Part shown: one piece after another, positions 1 to 7,791 of the stretch
Position numbering within the stretch: the first letter of the stretch is position 1
Layout of the letters: each line of letters starts with the position of its first letter
Assembly: GCA_028287065.1 (NCBI GenBank)
Contig: JAQBQJ010000444.1
Location: 1 to 36,186, forward strand
Reading direction: 5' to 3'
Length of the DNA: 36,186 nucleotides
Origin: Labilithrix sp.
GTDB taxonomy: Bacteria; Myxococcota_A; Polyangia; Polyangiales; Polyangiaceae
Program-made: the position numbers and the translations under genes
The notes under the pieces: generated by a model
The model's input: the letters and a program-made list of their open reading frames with translations, nothing else
Databases searched by the model: none
Told to the model about the DNA's origin: nothing

Positions 1-97
1 CGGCGGCGGTGGCTACGGCGGCGGCGGCGGTGGTCGCGGCGGCGGGGGTCGTGGCGGCGGTGGGCGTGGCGGCGGACGCGGCGGCGGCGGTTACTAA
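1..97 (+). CDS. C-terminal end of a Gly/Arg-rich (RGG-tail) protein, 5' partial
   Basis: The frame beginning at base 2 is open from the left edge to TAA at 95-97. Its last 31 residues are almost only Gly, with Arg at four places in a G(2-4)R pattern and two Tyr, one of them the last residue. RGG/RG tails of this kind are known from RNA-binding proteins, for example bacterial glycine-rich RRM proteins and the C-termini of DEAD-box RNA helicases, where they bind RNA without strong sequence preference. No folded domain is visible, so those two options cannot be separated here. A strong hairpin follows the stop by 20 bases. The reading frame and stop are certain; the family is inference. Confidence 0.6.
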   Translation, partial: GGGGYGGGGGGRGGGGRGGGGRGGGRGGGGY

Positions 98-117
98 TCG
101 CCCCACGCGCTGAGACG

Positions 118-157
118 GACGAAGGCCGCGTTGCTCTCGAGCGATGCGGCCTTCGTC
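118..157. terminator. Perfect 12-bp hairpin between convergent genes
   Basis: Bases 118-129 and 146-157 are perfect reverse complements (12 bp, seven of them G:C or C:G at the loop-proximal end) around a 16-base loop. It lies between the stop of the RGG-tail gene (97) and the stop of the minus-strand PPK2 gene (169), so it could end transcripts from both sides. No T-run follows on either strand, so it is a GC-rich hairpin rather than a classical intrinsic terminator. Confidence 0.6.
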
Positions 158-168
158 GTTGCGGAGGA

Positions 169-1707
169 TCAGCGTCGCCCGTCGAACGCCGCCTTCATCC
201 GATCATGGATGGCCTCGAGCACGCGGACGCGCGCGAGGTGCTTGTCGTTCGCTTCGATGACGTGCCACGGCGCGAACGACGTGCTCGTGCGATCGATCAT
301 GTCGCCGCCCGCGACGATGTAATCGTCCCACTTCTTTCGGTTCCGCCAGTCGTCCGGCGTGATCTTGTACTGCTTGAACTTCGTGTCCTCGCGCTCCTGG
401 AAGCGCCGGAGCTGCTCGTCCTTCGTGATGGCGAGCCAGAGCTTCACGACGACCGCGCCGCCCTCGGTGAGCTGCTCCTCGAAGTCGTTGATCTCCGCGT
501 ACCCGCGCGTCCACGCGGCCTGCGAGGCGAACCCTTCGACGCGCTCGACGAGCACGCGCCCGTACCACGAGCGGTCGAAGATCGTGAAGCGGCCATGGCG
601 CGGCACGCTCTTCCAGAAGCGCCACAGGTACGGGTGCGCGCGCTCCTCGTCGGTGGGCGCGGCGATCGGGATGACGTCGTACTGGCGCGCGTCGAGCGCC
701 TGCGTGACGCGCCGGATCGCGCCGCCTTTGCCGGCGGCATCCATCCCTTCGAAGACGATGACGACCGAGTGCTTCTTGATCTTCGAGTTGCGCGAGAGCT
801 TCGCGACCATGCCCTGCGCCTTCACGACCTTCGTCTCGTACTTCTCCTTCGAGAGGCGCTCCTCGAACTTCAAATGGCGGAGGATGAGCGAGGTGTCGAC
901 GGTCTCGAACACCGGCGCGGCCTCCGTCGAAGGATCGGCGGTGCCGGTCCTCGCGCGCTTCGCGCTGCGCCTCTCCGCCGTGCTCTTCGCGCGCGCCTCC
1001 GCGAGCCTGCCGTCGATCGCATGGAGGAGCGTCTTTGCCGCGGTGACCGCGCGGTAGTTCGGGTCCGAGCCGTCGATCACGACCCACGGCGCGTCGCCGG
1101 TGCTCGTCTCGCGCAGGACGCGCTCGCTCACCTTGGCGAAGGCATCGAAGCGGTCGAAGTTCTTCCAGTCCGCCTTCGTCACGCGCCAGCTCGTGAGCTC
1201 GTTGTGCGCGAGCTCTTCGAGGCGCTTCTTCATTCCCTTCTTCGAGAGATGGAACCAGAGCTTCACGATGAGCACGCCGTCGTCGGTGAGCAGTCGCTCG
1301 AGCCTACGAACGCGCTCGATCGCAGCGGGCAGCTCGGACGAAGGGAGCTTGTGCGTCACGCGACCGTTGATCGGATCGGTGTACCAGTTGCCGAACAGCA
1401 CGCCGATCTTCCCCTTCGCGGGCAACGCGCGCCAGAAGCGCCACATCGGCGGGCGGCTCCACTCCTCCTCGGTGGGCGGACCGAACGCGGTGCTCCGGAT
1501 GTGGCGCGGGTCGAGCCACTCGTTGAGCAGGTTCACCGTCTCGCCTTTACCGGCGCCGTCGACGCCGTTCACGAGCACGAGGACGGGGAAAGAGCCTTCG
1601 GCGAGGAGCCGGTACTGCGCCTCGAGCAGCTCCGGCCGGAGCTTCTTGACCTGCTTCGCGTAGGTGGCGTCGTCGATCCTGTGACCGAGCTCGGCGGACT
1701 CGAACAT
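169..1707 (-). CDS. Two-domain PPK2-family polyphosphate kinase (polyphosphate:AMP phosphotransferase type)
   Basis: A 512-residue protein with two tandem PPK2 domains, the class II (PAP) layout; known members phosphorylate AMP to ADP using polyphosphate in the cytoplasm. Domain 1 (about 15-235) has the Walker A loop GVDGAGKGE at 48-56. Domain 2 (about 275-505) has Walker A FEGMDAAGKGG at 320-329 and the FDRSWYGR Walker B/lid motif at 377-384. In domain 1 the matching segment reads FGNWYT (105-110), without the Asp and Arg, so domain 2 is probably the catalytic half. A charged Ala/Arg/Lys linker (236-262) joins them. The ATG at 1707 begins the conserved N-terminus; a TAGGCT hexamer lies six bases upstream, with no clear ribosome site. 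Monocistronic by its position. The family is firm; the exact nucleotide acceptor is inferred from layout. Confidence 0.93.
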   Translation of the reverse strand: MFESAELGHRIDDATYAKQVKKLRPELLEAQYRLLAEGSFPVLVLVNGVDGAGKGETVNLLNEWLDPRHIRSTAFGPPTEEEWSRPPMWRFWRALPAKGKIGVLFGNWYTDPINGRVTHKLPSSELPAAIERVRRLERLLTDDGVLIVKLWFHLSKKGMKKRLEELAHNELTSWRVTKADWKNFDRFDAFAKVSERVLRETSTGDAPWVVIDGSDPNYRAVTAAKTLLHAIDGRLAEARAKSTAERRSAKRARTGTADPSTEAAPVFETVDTSLILRHLKFEERLSKEKYETKVVKAQGMVAKLSRNSKIKKHSVVIVFEGMDAAGKGGAIRRVTQALDARQYDVIPIAAPTDEERAHPYLWRFWKSVPRHGRFTIFDRSWYGRVLVERVEGFASQAAWTRGYAEINDFEEQLTEGGAVVVKLWLAITKDEQLRRFQEREDTKFKQYKITPDDWRNRKKWDDYIVAGGDMIDRTSTSFAPWHVIEANDKHLARVRVLEAIHDRMKAAFDGRR

Positions 1708-1713
1708 CCCGCC

Positions 1714-1719
1714 AGCCTA
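1714..1719 (-). promoter_or_regulatory. -10-like hexamer TAGGCT, six bases before the PPK2 ATG
   Basis: On the minus strand TAGGCT is followed by six bases and then the ATG at 1707. This spacing would put the transcription start at or next to the ATG, giving a leaderless mRNA. No convincing -35 element was seen. One of several similar cases in the window. Confidence 0.35.
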
Positions 1720-1727
1720 CATCAAAC

Positions 1728-3104
1728 TCAGACGAGGTCGGGCTTGCGGGTGGAGCGCACGACGACGCCTGCCAGGCGCGTCGAGACCAGCGTTCCGATC
1801 GCGATGAGGACCACCGCGGCGGTCACCATTCCGCCGACGTAGGGCACGACCCCCGCGAGCAGGAAGAGCACGCAGCCGACGAGCAGGTGGACGTACGGGT
1901 TGTTCGACCGGTGCCCTGCGACGGCAGCGCCCACGGTCGTCAACACGGCGGCGATCGCTGCGTACACCCCGAAGACGGCGAGCAGCACCGCCAACGCGGC
2001 GAACGGAATGCCCACGACCGTGATGCACATCGCGGTGACGGCGATGAGCGCGCAGAGCGAGCCCACGATTCCGAGGGCGAAGGACTTCATCGGACGCGCC
2101 GCGGCTTCGAGGCGGAGCGTCTCCATCTTGCGCGTGGCGAGCGCGAGGAGCACGCAGCCGAACACGAACAAGAGCGACATGTTCGTGATCGACTGGCCGA
2201 ACGAGTGCACCGCCTCGGAGAGGCGCGCGCGGCCCGATGTGCGCTTCTTGCCGCCGCCCACCTCGGTCGAGACGCCGTCGTCGTTCACGTGGACCATCAC
2301 CTTGCCGTGCTTGTCCTCGGCATTGTCGACGACCTTGCCGCCGATGACCGCGCCCTCTTCGCGCTTCAGCGCACCGCCGACGATGCCGACGTCGCCGTCC
2401 ACGCGCGCGCCGCTCTCGACCTTCAGCGAGCCGCCGAAGACCGTCGCGTTGCCGACCACGCGCCCGCCGCGCTCGATCTTCGCCGAACCACCGGCAACGA
2501 CGAGATCGCCCGTGACCGTGCCGTAGATCTTCGCAGCGCCGCCCGTGACCGTGACGGTGTGGACGATCTCGTCCTTCTCGACCACGACACTTGCGCCGAG
2601 GACGTTGCGGTCCTCACCGCGAACGGTCGGCACCGGCGGAACGGCGGGAACGGCGGGCACCGCGTCGGCTCCCGAAGGAGGCGCGGGCGGCGTCGGCGGC
2701 GTCGGTGGCAGCGCCGGCGCCGGCGCGGTCGCGGTCGTCGCCGCATCGCCCGGATGCGCCTTCGTGATCGTGATCAGCGTGCCGTTCCTTCGCGCCACCA
2801 CGTCGGACTCGGCGAACAGCGCTTCGAGCACCGCGTCCGCGGGCTGATCCTCGACGTCGATCTTCACGTCGTGCTCACCGACCGCGATGCCCTTCGAGAC
2901 GACGAGGCTCCAGCCCGCCTCGTCGGCGAGCTTCTTGAGCCCGTCGCTCGGCTTGCCGTCGAAGTCGAAGCTCACCTTCTTGTCCGACGCGGGCCATGCG
3001 CCTTCGCGGCGAACGGCGGCGTCCGCGACGAGGGGAATGGCCAGCACGAGCGTGACGACGGAGGCGACGCGAGCGACACGAGCAAGGCGGGACAGCGGGT
3101 TCAT
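1728..3104 (-). CDS. Exported STN-like domain / Pro-rich linker / bactofilin-like repeat / multi-TM membrane protein
   Basis: 458 residues. A signal peptide (about 1-29, ending ADA-A) is followed by an STN-like alpha/beta unit (about 43-115, the secretin/TonB short N-terminal fold), an Ala/Pro linker (121-160), and a glycine-rich beta repeat (about 185-256) with the GTVTGDL/GRVVGNA/ARVDGDV rhythm of bactofilin-type polymer-forming domains. The C-terminus (about 308-445) holds four or five hydrophobic helices. The STN and beta-repeat parts should therefore lie outside the cytoplasm. Its ATG overlaps the stop of the anti-sigma gene by four bases (ATGA), making it the third gene of a sigma/anti-sigma operon. 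It may be the envelope component whose state is reported to the anti-sigma factor, or a structural target of the regulon. Domain names come from pattern recognition; the combination is not one I recognise as a named family. Confidence 0.8.
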   Translation of the reverse strand: MNPLSRLARVARVASVVTLVLAIPLVADAAVRREGAWPASDKKVSFDFDGKPSDGLKKLADEAGWSLVVSKGIAVGEHDVKIDVEDQPADAVLEALFAESDVVARRNGTLITITKAHPGDAATTATAPAPALPPTPPTPPAPPSGADAVPAVPAVPPVPTVRGEDRNVLGASVVVEKDEIVHTVTVTGGAAKIYGTVTGDLVVAGGSAKIERGGRVVGNATVFGGSLKVESGARVDGDVGIVGGALKREEGAVIGGKVVDNAEDKHGKVMVHVNDDGVSTEVGGGKKRTSGRARLSEAVHSFGQSITNMSLLFVFGCVLLALATRKMETLRLEAAARPMKSFALGIVGSLCALIAVTAMCITVVGIPFAALAVLLAVFGVYAAIAAVLTTVGAAVAGHRSNNPYVHLLVGCVLFLLAGVVPYVGGMVTAAVVLIAIGTLVSTRLAGVVVRSTRKPDLV

Positions 3105-3625
3105 CGGGATACTTCTTTCTTCGGGAGCAGTCGCACGAGCGCAAAAGCCATGATCACGAGGAGGACAGCGGCGCCGTAGGTGAGGCCGAGGCCGAGCGCG
3201 CTGCCCGGCTCGAGGATCTTCCGGGCGAGCGTGCCGAGGCCGTTCACGAACATCGGCACGTCGTGCGTCGCGAAGCTCCTCGCGCCGCCGAGCTCGGACG
3301 GCGCATCGAGCAGCGTCGGCAGCAGGCCGAGCACCGCGAACGCGAGGCCGAGGAAGATCGCGAGGCGCGGCATCGGCGCACGTGCCGCCGCGTCCGCTTC
3401 ACGCGCGACCATCGCGATCTCGCGTCCGGTGTGGAGAGAGAGGAGCGCCGCGTTGCCGAGATGCGTCGTGCAAGAGCGACACTTGTCGACGTGCGCGAGG
3501 ACGATCGGCGGCACGATGTCGACCTGCCCGTCGGCCATCGCCGTGAGCACGACGTCGCTCGCGTGACCACCCGCCGCCCACAGCAGGTCGTCCGGGAGGA
3601 AATCCTCCTTCGTTCCCTTCGTCAT
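3101..3625 (-). CDS. Zinc-finger anti-sigma factor, single-pass membrane protein
   Basis: 174 residues from the ATG at 3625, which overlaps the sigma factor stop (ATGA). Residues 45-52 carry H-x3-C-x2-C (HVDKCRSC), the core of the ZAS anti-sigma domain that clamps an ECF sigma factor. Hydrophobic stretches at about 87-105 and 147-167 would anchor it in the inner membrane. A longer upstream open frame (to 4129) is antisense-like noise overlapping the sigma gene. Operon position, directly between the sigma factor and the exported STN/bactofilin-like protein, supports a transmembrane signalling role. The motif and coupling are visible; the inducing signal is not. Confidence 0.88.
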   Translation of the reverse strand: MTKGTKEDFLPDDLLWAAGGHASDVVLTAMADGQVDIVPPIVLAHVDKCRSCTTHLGNAALLSLHTGREIAMVAREADAAARAPMPRLAIFLGLAFAVLGLLPTLLDAPSELGGARSFATHDVPMFVNGLGTLARKILEPGSALGLGLTYGAAVLLVIMAFALVRLLPKKEVSR

Positions 3626-4233
3626 GACTTCCCTCCAGCGACGCTCGCCGTCCCGTGCACGTCGTCCTCGAGCGCTTCGGCCATTGCCTTGCGCCCGCGT
3701 GTGACCCACGTCGCGACCGTGCCGAGCGGCACGCCGAGACGCGAAGAAATTTCCTGATACGAGAGCCCTTCCATGTGGAAGAGCGAGAGCGCCTGGCGCG
3801 GTCCTTCGGGGAGGAGCTGCAGCACCCGGCGCACGCGCGCGGCGCGCTCCGCGACCTCGATCTGCTCGTCCGCACCGGCCGCGGGATCGATGAGTCGATC
3901 CATCACGAGGTTCGTCGAGCTCGGAGCCTCGGCGGTCGTGACCTCGACGTTGCGTGCGCGCTGCTTCTGTCGTGCGCGCAACGTATCGAGCGCGACATGG
4001 CGCGCGATGCCGAGCACCCACGGGCGCACCGGGCCGCGGATCTCGGCTTTCTCCTCGAGCGCGCGACGGAGCGCCTCGCTCGTGCAGTCCTCGACGTCGG
4101 CGTGATCGGGCGGCTCGCGCAGCACGCACGCAACGACCGCACGCACGAGCGGCCGGAGCTCGGCCGCCTGCTGCCGTAGCGACGGGGTATGCGGGGCGGC
4201 GAGCAGCGCCGTAGTCATGAGCGCCGTGAGCAT
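3622..4233 (-). CDS. ECF-type RNA polymerase sigma factor
   Basis: 203 residues from the ATG at 4233. Region sigma-2 (about 27-92) contains the DVEDCTSEALRRAL and PWVLGIARHVALDTLR segments typical of -10 recognition and core binding. Region sigma-4 (about 134-187) has the helix-turn-helix GLSYQEISSRLGVPLGTV with the following TRGRKAM helix, for -35 recognition. There is no extra C-terminal domain. Its stop overlaps the anti-sigma start (ATGA), so the two are translationally coupled. Start choice: ATG 4233 has a TAGGAC directly upstream that could act as a weak ribosome site or, if read as a -10, would favour the in-frame ATG at 4218. The family is certain; the ECF subgroup and regulon are not known. 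Confidence 0.92.
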   Translation of the reverse strand: MLTALMTTALLAAPHTPSLRQQAAELRPLVRAVVACVLREPPDHADVEDCTSEALRRALEEKAEIRGPVRPWVLGIARHVALDTLRARQKQRARNVEVTTAEAPSSTNLVMDRLIDPAAGADEQIEVAERAARVRRVLQLLPEGPRQALSLFHMEGLSYQEISSRLGVPLGTVATWVTRGRKAMAEALEDDVHGTASVAGGKS

Positions 4234-4364
4234 CGTCCTACGTGCTGGTCGATCGAAGGGCAGCGAAAATTTCAGGACCCGCGCGAAATCGCGCAAGTGC
4301 CCGTATCCAGGTCGAAAGTCCGCCAGTCCTGGACAGGTCCGCGAAAGGCCGTAACGCTGCGGGA

Positions 4365-4595
4365 ATGGAGCCGGACGCCCCGAACGAATCCCCGCCCGAC
4401 GCCGAGGCGAAGCCCGCGGCCGAGCCGGCGGCGACGGCCGCCGAGCCCGAGACCGCGGCGGTGGTGCCGGAGGCGACCGCGCCCGCTGCCCCCGCCGAGC
4501 CCGTCTCGCCTGCGAAGGAGTGGGCGCTCGCCGTCGCGCTCATGGTCGTGTTCGCGCTGATCGCTGCGCAGTTCATCTCGCTCATCCGCAACTGA
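4365..4595 (+). CDS. Small Ala/Pro/Glu-rich single-TM membrane protein
   Basis: 76 residues from ATG 4365. Residues 1-50 are acidic and rich in Ala, Pro and Glu with no predicted fold; residues 53-73 form one hydrophobic helix, ending IRN after five more residues. This resembles a tail-anchored protein with its disordered part in the cytoplasm. The frame extends upstream to 4242, but that part has no hydrophobic or conserved feature, so the ATG before MEPDAPNE is preferred. It is divergent from the ECF sigma gene (131 bases apart) and 53 bases before the DUF218 gene. No function can be assigned. Confidence 0.6.
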   Translation: MEPDAPNESPPDAEAKPAAEPAATAAEPETAAVVPEATAPAAPAEPVSPAKEWALAVALMVVFALIAAQFISLIRN

Positions 4596-4635
4596 ACGGA
4601 GAGGCCCAAGACCGCAGAGAGGCGGCGCACTCGGG

Positions 4636-4641
4636 TAGAGT
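4636..4641 (+). promoter_or_regulatory. -10-like hexamer TAGAGT, seven bases before a GTG start
   Basis: TAGAGT is followed by seven bases and then GTG at 4649. That GTG begins the FFYLSK segment that matches the usual N-terminus of YdcF-like proteins, so motif and start choice support each other. A leaderless start is inferred. Confidence 0.35.
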
Positions 4642-4648
4642 GCGCGTC

Positions 4649-5443
4649 GTGTTCTTCTACCTGTCGAAGATCCTCGACCTCTTCTTCAGCCCTCATACCT
4701 GGGGCCTCGTATTTCTCGCGGCAGTCGTGCCTTGGCGCATGCGCGCGGCTCGGCGCTGGCGTCGCCGCCGTGCCTTCGGGATCGCCGCGCTCGTGATGCT
4801 CGTGACGTTTTCATCGTCGCCGGTCGCCAACACGATGCTCTGGCGGCTCGAGCACGCGACGACGCCTACGTATCGCGACGACGTGACGTACGACGCCGTC
4901 GTGCTCCTCGGCGGCGTGGTCGACGAGGAGGTCACCGCCGAGTCGGGACAACCTTCGTACAACGACAACGTCGAGCGCGTGATCATGACGCATCGACTCC
5001 TCCGCGACGGCAAGGCGCGCAACGCGATCGTCTCCGGCGCCACGCTCGATCCCAAGCTCGCCGCCTTCGGCGAAGCGGTAGTCCTCGGACGCCAGCTCGA
5101 GGACTGGGGCATCGCGAAGGATCGCATCATCATCGAGGACAAGGCGCTCAACACGCGCGAGAACGCGGTCTACGCGAAGGAGATCGCACGCGCACGGGGC
5201 TTCGAGCGCGTCCTGATCGTGACGAGCGCATTCCACATGGCGCGCGCAGTCGAGTGCTTCGCCGCGGTCGACATGAAGGTAGACACGCTGAGTGTCGACT
5301 ATCGCGCGCGCGAGCACGCCAACATCGGCTTCGAACGATGGCTTCCGCGTGCACAGAGCCTCGCCGAGAGCGCCGCGGTCTTGCGCGAGCTCAGCGGACG
5401 CGCGATCTACCGCCTGCGGGGCTACGGCAAGGCCGTGCGCTGA
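4649..5443 (+). CDS. YdcF/SanA/ElyC-like DUF218 membrane protein
   Basis: 264 residues from GTG 4649. Two hydrophobic helices (about 17-30 and 42-57), separated by a strongly basic loop (30-42), place the DUF218 domain (about 82-235) in the periplasm. Characteristic segments are DAVVLLGG (82-89), NDNVERV (105-111), RNAIVSGA (124-131), the NTREN motif (168-172) and VTSAFHMARA (191-200). Relatives ElyC and SanA in E. coli affect peptidoglycan precursor handling and envelope permeability, but the biochemical activity of the family is poorly defined. GTG 4640 is an alternative start; 4649 matches the family's N-terminus and lies seven bases after a -10-like TAGAGT. It ends three bases from the stop of the convergent esterase gene. 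Confidence 0.85.
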   Translation: MFFYLSKILDLFFSPHTWGLVFLAAVVPWRMRAARRWRRRRAFGIAALVMLVTFSSSPVANTMLWRLEHATTPTYRDDVTYDAVVLLGGVVDEEVTAESGQPSYNDNVERVIMTHRLLRDGKARNAIVSGATLDPKLAAFGEAVVLGRQLEDWGIAKDRIIIEDKALNTRENAVYAKEIARARGFERVLIVTSAFHMARAVECFAAVDMKVDTLSVDYRAREHANIGFERWLPRAQSLAESAAVLRELSGRAIYRLRGYGKAVR

Positions 5444-5446
5444 CGC

Positions 5447-6175
5447 TCAACGGACGAGCGGCAGCGCCTTCTGGATCTCCGCCCAGAGATCCGCGCGCAT
5501 CTCCGGCGTGATCATGTGGCCGACGCCCGGGTACGCCTTCAGGGTCGCCTCGTTGCCCTGCTCCTTGAAGGCATTGACCGCGCCCTGTCCCCACTTGAAC
5601 GCGAGAACGTTGTCGCTCGTGCCGTGGAACGCGATCAGCGGCGCTGCGCGTGCCTTGTCCTTCGGGAGGATCGGTCCCGGGCACGAGCCCGACACCGGGA
5701 ATGCGTAGGCGATTCTTTCCGGATGACGTGCGGCCATCGCGAACGAGAGGATGCCGCCCTGCGAGAAGCCCGTTACGATCACGCGCCGCGCGCCTGCGAG
5801 CTTCGCGATCCCCTTCCAGAGCTTCTCTTCGGCGGCGCCCACCTCGGCGCCGAGCTCCGCATCGGTCATGCCGTCGCGGAGCTCGAACCACGAGAAGCCT
5901 TCGCCGTATTTCGTGAACGCTTTCGGGAGGACGATCTGCGCCTTCGCCGGGAAGGTGCGCCACGACTCGATCCAGTTGTCCGGCTTGTCACCCATGCCGT
6001 GCACGGCAACGACGAGCGGCGCGGTCTCGTCGGCATCGGCAGGAAACAGCTCGATGAAATCGACCCCCTCGTATTTCGTGCGGCGCGGCCACGCGACGGC
6101 CTTCGACCGCGCGCACCCGGCGAGGGTGGCAAGACCGGCGAGGCCGGACCCGAGGAAATCGCGGCGGGACAGCAT
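5447..6175 (-). CDS. Tat-type, lipobox-bearing carboxylesterase/phospholipase-like alpha/beta hydrolase
   Basis: 242 residues from ATG 6175. The N-terminus has the twin-arginine pattern SRRDFLGSG (3-11) and then a lipobox-like LAGC (18-21), so it is probably exported folded and lipid-anchored. The hydrolase fold shows the oxyanion strand VAVHGMG (57-62), the nucleophile elbow GFSQGG (Ser138), Asp188 (HGTSDNV) and His220 (GVGHMI), a complete catalytic triad as in the carboxylesterase/phospholipase family of small alpha/beta hydrolases. The substrate is unknown. It diverges from the metallophosphoesterase gene with 29 bases between starts, and ends almost against the stop of the DUF218 gene. 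Upstream in-frame codons add only low-complexity residues and would overlap the neighbouring gene. Confidence 0.85.
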   Translation of the reverse strand: MLSRRDFLGSGLAGLATLAGCARSKAVAWPRRTKYEGVDFIELFPADADETAPLVVAVHGMGDKPDNWIESWRTFPAKAQIVLPKAFTKYGEGFSWFELRDGMTDAELGAEVGAAEEKLWKGIAKLAGARRVIVTGFSQGGILSFAMAARHPERIAYAFPVSGSCPGPILPKDKARAAPLIAFHGTSDNVLAFKWGQGAVNAFKEQGNEATLKAYPGVGHMITPEMRADLWAEIQKALPLVR

Positions 6176-6187
6176 GTGGGCCCGCGA

Positions 6188-6197
6188 ATGGTACACT
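6188..6197. promoter_or_regulatory. Back-to-back -10-like elements, ATGGTACACT
   Basis: In a 29-base divergent gap, TGGTACACT on the + strand reads as an extended -10 (TGnTAnnnT) with TACACT at 6192-6197, seven bases before ATG 6205. Its partner TACCAT on the - strand (6193-6188) is 13 bases before the esterase ATG at 6175. Almost the same ten bases (ATGGTACAAT) occur at 30796-30805, again in a divergent gap. Confidence 0.45.
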
Positions 6198-6204
6198 GCC
6201 GGTG

Positions 6205-7791
6205 ATGCTCCGCCGGCTTGGTTTCGCCCTCTTACCCCTCGCATTTGCCGCCGCATGCTCCTCGTCGCCGGACGATCCGGGACCGCCCGCGACGCCGGAG
6301 CCGACGCCTCCGCAGAAGATCGTGAAGGACGCGCCGACGGCGATGCCCGCCCTCGCATCGGCGGTCACGACCGTCGACGCGACGTTCACGCCTTCGAAGG
6401 CGCGCCAATCGTACAAGGACGGACCGAACCCCTCGGTGCTCCCGCAGGACCTCGCGAGCTACCTCGACCGCGGCTTCGGTGAGCTCACGTCGTCGGCCGG
6501 ACAGCCGTACATCACGCGCGTCATCGACGCGTCCACGCCGCCCGCGGCCGGTGCGAACGCGAAGCGCATCTTGCGGTTCGCTCACCTCGCCGACCTCCAG
6601 CTCTCGGACGACGAATCGCCGACGCGCCTCGGCATCTACGACTCGGCCGACATCACGTCGTCGGCGCTGCGCCCGCAGGACGCATACATCTGCCGGATGA
6701 CGAACGCGGCCGTCCGCACGATCAACGCGTTCCACCGCAAGGATCCGATCGCGTTCACGCTCATGGGCGGTGACAACAGCGACAGCGCGCAGTCGAACGA
6801 GGTCGACTGGGTCCTCCAGATCCTCGGAGGCTCGCCGCTCGTGCAGTGCGACTCGGGCGACGTCGACGACCCCGTGCCCGGTGCGAACAACGACGGCAAG
6901 GATCCGTTCGTCGCCGAAGGCCTCGCGATGCCGTGGAAGTGGAACACGGGCAATCACGACGTCCTCATCCAGGGCAACCTCCAGGTCACGGACGGCAACG
7001 AGGCCGCGGTCGTCGCGGACACGCCGAACGGCGGCACGCGCGACTACCGCATCGGCGGCGCGATCAGCCAGGAGCCCATCGTCCCGGATCCGAAGCGCGC
7101 GCTGCTCACGCGCACCGATCTGATGGCGAAGGTCAGTGCCGACAAGGACGGCCACGGCCTCGGCGAAGAGCAGAAGGCGAGCGGGCGCGCGACGTACACG
7201 TTCGACGCCGAGGGCACGCCGTTCCGGTTCCTCGTCATCGACACCGCGCACGAGACGGGCGGCTCCGAGGGCGTCATCAAGCAGTCGTACGTCACGAGCA
7301 CGATCAAGCCGATGCTCGACAAGGCGCAGACCGACAAGAAGTGGGTCATCCTCGCTTCGCACCACGCGACCACGAGCCTCACGCCCGGCGGCGGTGCGTT
7401 CGGAAAAATGGAAGACGACGCGCTCACGCCCGAGCAGTGGGCCACGTTCGTCGGCGGGTACCCGAACGTCGTCTTCAGCATGGTCGGTCACTCGCACCAG
7501 AACCGCGTGCGCTCGGTCACGCCCGTGAGCGGACACGCCTGGTGGGAGGTCATGACCGCGGCGATCGCGGACTATCCGCACCAGTTCCGGCTGGTCGAGA
7601 TCTTCGATCAGGACAACGGCTGGATCATGATGCGCGCGACCGCCGTGGACTTCAGCGTGGACGGCGACGCCGTCGCGATGGAGGGCCGCCGCCGCGGGAC
7701 CGTGGATCTCACGTCGGGCTGGCTGCCGGACGACGGAACTGGCAAGGCCGACGACCGGAACGTCGAGCTCTGGATCAAGAAGCCGCAATGA
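6205..7791 (+). CDS. Calcineurin-like metallophosphoesterase lipoprotein
   Basis: 528 residues from ATG 6205 (GTG 6202 is adjacent). A signal peptide ends in a lipobox at FAAAC (Cys18), followed by a Pro-rich linker. The metallophosphoesterase signature is spread as expected: HLADLQLSDDESP (128-140), MGGDNSD (188-194), GNHDV (249-253), LASHH (383-387) and VGHSHQNR (427-434). These supply ligands for a dinuclear metal centre. The DLQ...DDESP form, instead of the common DxH, resembles a subgroup of exported actinobacterial and proteobacterial phosphoesterases (TIGR03767-like, from memory). The substrate is unknown. A promoter-like TACACT lies seven bases upstream, and the stop overlaps the next gene's ATG (ATGA), so the two are co-translated. 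Confidence 0.88.
   Translation: MLRRLGFALLPLAFAAACSSSPDDPGPPATPEPTPPQKIVKDAPTAMPALASAVTTVDATFTPSKARQSYKDGPNPSVLPQDLASYLDRGFGELTSSAGQPYITRVIDASTPPAAGANAKRILRFAHLADLQLSDDESPTRLGIYDSADITSSALRPQDAYICRMTNAAVRTINAFHRKDPIAFTLMGGDNSDSAQSNEVDWVLQILGGSPLVQCDSGDVDDPVPGANNDGKDPFVAEGLAMPWKWNTGNHDVLIQGNLQVTDGNEAAVVADTPNGGTRDYRIGGAISQEPIVPDPKRALLTRTDLMAKVSADKDGHGLGEEQKASGRATYTFDAEGTPFRFLVIDTAHETGGSEGVIKQSYVTSTIKPMLDKAQTDKKWVILASHHATTSLTPGGGAFGKMEDDALTPEQWATFVGGYPNVVFSMVGHSHQNRVRSVTPVSGHAWWEVMTAAIADYPHQFRLVEIFDQDNGWIMMRATAVDFSVDGDAVAMEGRRRGTVDLTSGWLPDDGTGKADDRNVELWIKKPQ

Noticed and set aside
2..94. Tandem DNA repeat (GGC-rich) at the left edge
   Set aside because: The repeat follows codon phase and encodes an RGG tail with varied Gly codons (GGC, GGT, GGG, GGA), so selection on protein composition explains it.
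205..1842. Plus-strand open frame of 545 codons over the PPK2 gene
   Set aside because: The opposite strand encodes both Walker motifs and the full PPK2 fold; the + frame is low complexity (Arg, Leu, Val, Glu).
4234..4296. TTG start at 4296 for the ECF sigma factor
   Set aside because: The added residues precede the sigma-2 region without similarity to family N-termini, and ATG 4233 or 4218 is better placed.
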